Source of the DNA: Rachycentron canadum
Taxonomy: Eukaryota; Chordata; Actinopteri; Carangiformes; Rachycentridae
Length of the DNA stretch: 64,000 nt
NCBI GenBank assembly: GCA_038496675.1
Contig: CM076659.1
Span: 3,740,967 to 3,804,966 of the forward strand
Direction of reading: 5' to 3'
Within the stretch, counting starts at the first letter, position 1; the number at the start of each line of letters is the position of its first letter. The notes beneath the pieces were generated by a model. That model did no database searches. It was given only the letters and a program-made list of their open reading frames with translations, and had not been told where the DNA came from. A program made the position numbers and the translations under genes. Of this stretch, positions 62,395 through 64,000 are shown piece by piece.

Positions 62395-64000
62395 TATTTC
62401 GTGGTGATTTGTAATGAACCCTGCCTTACCTCAGGAGCTGCTGACCCACCTAAAACCACAGTTTTATATTTATTCATTAGCGTTTTAGTTACTAATCATG
62501 GTCCAGCTATTGTTTTTGCGTGATGGTGGACTTTGTCAGAGAAAGACTGTCGTGAGAAAACGGGATGGTCCCCACAGAGGATTGTATGTATGGACAGACA
62601 ACTGTGTCTATTCTAAGAATAGTTGTGTTATTGTGGCATTGGATGCACTAATTTAATACATAAATCAAAAGCACTGGGACTACAATGCTTTCAGCCATAT
62701 TTTGGTAACTGCAATATACAGAGGTTGTTTGAAAAGCGGAGAAACTGACCTGTAAAGGCAGTGAGGAGAGTTTGATGCTCAACTTTAGCTTAAAAACAAT
62801 TACAATCATCAAACATCACCTGTATAAAGTTATCAAATTATTCTTTTAAAAAAAATGCTGATGGTTGAAAAGTAAAGCTCTTCATATTTCATATATATGA
62901 TTTTCATATGAAGAGCTTTACTTTGCATAAAGTAAAAACATAGATTGTATTTAACGTGTTGCTCTTGTTACTCACTCTCCAGTGACAGTCTTCTTGCAGC
63001 AGCAGAAACAGGCCAGTGCAGCCAGGAGAAGCAGCAGGAGCAGAGGGATGCCGATGCCCAGAACCAGCCCCAGAATAAGGTCCAGCTCCATGACACTCAC
63101 CTCGTCTCTCTCTGGATAAGGTCAATGTGTATTAAGTCCTGGCAAACTGTGGCAAACGCTCATCAAATCAAATCACACTGTCAAATTGCTTCGCAAAGGA
63201 GAAATCGTAAGGTGACATTTACAGCTTTGTCAATGACGACACCATGTAATTCATTTTATCAAGTCATTAAATTATGACAAATGCATAATGCTGACAACAC
63301 TATTAAAGAAGTAAAACAAGTGTAATTGTAATTTCTAGTAAATATTTTATGTGTTTAAACCTCACAGTATTTATTTTGACAGATCATTCGGCTACTCTGC
63401 AGCAGGATGGATGAATGAATGCTCAGATCCTCACCTAACACACAGGACTGGGTTTCCTTCACATCGGTGCCGTTACAAACGCACCTGTAGCCTCCGTAGG
63501 TGTTGGCACACAGGGCCGGGTGGGCACACGCTGCTTCCTTGGCCTCACACTCATCCAGATCTGTAGGTGGGGACAGAGAGGCGTTGGTCTCACCAACACC
63601 AAGTGCTGCAGCAGATTTTTACCACAATAATAATACACAACACTGAAACACTGCAATACATGATGTTACGTTCATAATATTAAAATCTTATGTTTTTACT
63701 GCCTGTTTTTCCTATTTGACAAGTGACGTAGCAAGTGAGAGAGCATTAGAAACAATAAGCAGCAAATAACAAAAATGTGACTGATTTTATTTATTCGTAT
63801 TAAAAGCATCGTGTCAAACAACAAAACCTGGATAAAAAATGTTATGAATTAATTTCAAGACTAGAAAGCCATGAAAATCAGCAAAGGTATTTTACCATCA
63901 ACTTCAATGGCACTGATGTTGTAGTGGTTGCTGACTCGGGCCAGGTAGTCTCTGATATACCAGTGGGGCGTGTCACTGGACACGTTGATGCGATATTCCT
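58950..64000 (-). CDS. SEA-EGF type I membrane protein, C-terminal four exons (5' part outside window)
   Basis: Exons in coding order: 64000(edge)-63896, 63560-63435, 63111-62976, 59091-58950; all phases agree. The first visible exon is the C-terminal half of a SEA domain (INVSSDTPHWYIRDYLARVS, then NHYNISAIEVD), comparable to the end of the MUC1 SEA domain. Next is a calcium-binding EGF domain: DLDEC start, six Cys, and CANTYGGYRC fitting the Asn/Asp-hydroxylation consensus. Then comes a hydrophobic helix (LILGLVLGIGIPLLLLLLLA) with CFCCCKK, a likely palmitoylated stop-transfer. The roughly 50-residue tail carries tyrosines (PDYIQEQYNPPPFNY) and ends ITPRQRLR. Three extracellular N-glycosylation sequons are visible (NVS, NIS, NGT). 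It is a membrane mucin/UMODL1-like architecture; I cannot assign a gene name. Confidence 0.85.
59263..59580 (-). repeat. Possible retroelement relic in the SEA-EGF gene intron
   Basis: A - strand frame ends PHYLQELLKNSPLSKSASSP, which resembles the repeat-encoded tail HLQELLKNSPL seen in fish elements. No upstream domain is visible. Recognition is from memory of the word order and is uncertain. Confidence 0.3.
61010..61270. repeat. Dispersed teleost repeat (TTAGCCTAGCATC type)
   Basis: 'gaagctaactagtttagcct', 'ggaaacagctagcctagctc' and 'ttatgctaggataagctaac' match the words at 24425-24620. Confidence 0.55.
61378..61806 (-). repeat. Dispersed repeat, inverted relative to 26391-26640
   Basis: The reverse complement shares long words with 26391-26640. 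Its left end, 'ccatcttg' plus a T-run and 'aaaccag..accatattt', matches 22366-22430 in direct orientation, so three family copies lie in the window. Confidence 0.75.
62363..62389. repeat. (GT)n microsatellite, 27 bp
   Basis: Pure GT run in the last intron of the SEA-EGF gene. Confidence 0.95.
62869..62924. repeat. Perfect 19-bp inverted repeat with 18-nt loop
   Basis: Arm 62869-62887 (AAAGTAAAGCTCTTCATAT) is the exact reverse complement of 62906-62924. The loop 62888-62905 contains the palindrome CATATATATG. In the SEA-EGF transcript it begins about 52 nt after the donor of the transmembrane exon. Confidence 0.9.
62976..63111 (-). CDS. Transmembrane exon
   Basis: 136 nt, phase 1 to 2: ERDEVSVMELD, then a roughly 23-residue hydrophobic helix, then CFCCCKKTVTG. 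Acceptor ccttatccag, donor GTGAGT. Confidence 0.9.
63435..63560 (-). CDS. Calcium-binding EGF exon
   Basis: 126 nt, phase 1 to 1: a whole EGF module in one exon, as is usual. DLDECEAKEAACAHPALCAN, then TYGGYRCVCNGTDVKETQSC. Donor GTGAGG. Confidence 0.92.
63896..64000 (-). CDS. SEA-domain exon (cut by window edge)
   Basis: Reads EYRINVSSDTPHWYIRDYLA, then RVSNHYNISAIEVD, phase 1 end, donor GTAAAA. Two N-glycosylation sequons. The autocleavage site of the SEA domain, if present, would lie upstream of the window edge. Confidence 0.8.

Overview
This window is vertebrate nuclear DNA, almost certainly from a ray-finned (teleost, probably percomorph-like) fish. The protein-coding signal is short exons with GT..AG boundaries, the introns are full of long AC/GT microsatellites, and the repeats are typical teleost ones: Tc1-like DNA transposon relics, a LINE reverse-transcriptase fragment, and dispersed families rich in TTAGC or GCATGCTAAC words. 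No prokaryotic, plasmid or CRISPR feature is present.

Four genes can be read exon by exon. (1) Positions 912-31525, + strand: eleven exons giving the C-terminal ~460 residues of TTC7A, a TPR scaffold of the plasma-membrane PI4-kinase IIIalpha complex. Its 5' exons lie before the window. (2) Positions 45949-38338, - strand: a complete seven-exon STPG4 (sperm-tail PG-rich repeat protein, about 221 aa), convergent with TTC7A. (3) Positions 52533-49443, - strand: a complete six-exon calmodulin gene (149 codons) with a CpG-rich promoter, named calm2 by position. (4) Beyond 64000 down to 58950, - strand: the last four exons of a type I membrane protein with a SEA domain, a calcium-binding EGF domain, a transmembrane helix and a short tyrosine-containing tail. 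Its family is clear but its gene name is not.

The order and orientation TTC7A(+) STPG4(-) CALM2(-) is that of human 2p21, so this is a conserved vertebrate block. In human the next gene is EPCAM; here the next gene is the SEA-EGF membrane protein. The four genes do not form one pathway. What ties them together is old synteny.

By region: 1-31.5 kb is TTC7A, with a 13 kb last intron holding microsatellites, one Tc1 relic and dispersed repeats. 31.5-38.3 kb is an intergenic gap with a quiet, relatively GC-rich stretch at 34.6-36.8 kb. 38.3-46 kb is STPG4, with two unrelated Tc1-type insertions in its introns. 46-48.1 kb is the STPG4 upstream region. 48.1-53 kb is calmodulin with its 3' UTR and CpG-rich promoter. 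53-58.9 kb is intergenic. 58.9-64 kb is the SEA-EGF gene.

I found no undescribed multi-gene system. The observations most worth following are a TTC7A exon whose 3' splice site is preceded by a 70-base GT repeat and whose donor is weak, a perfect 19-bp hairpin just inside a donor of the SEA-EGF gene, a candidate enhancer in the large TTC7A intron, and the SEA-EGF gene standing next to calmodulin.
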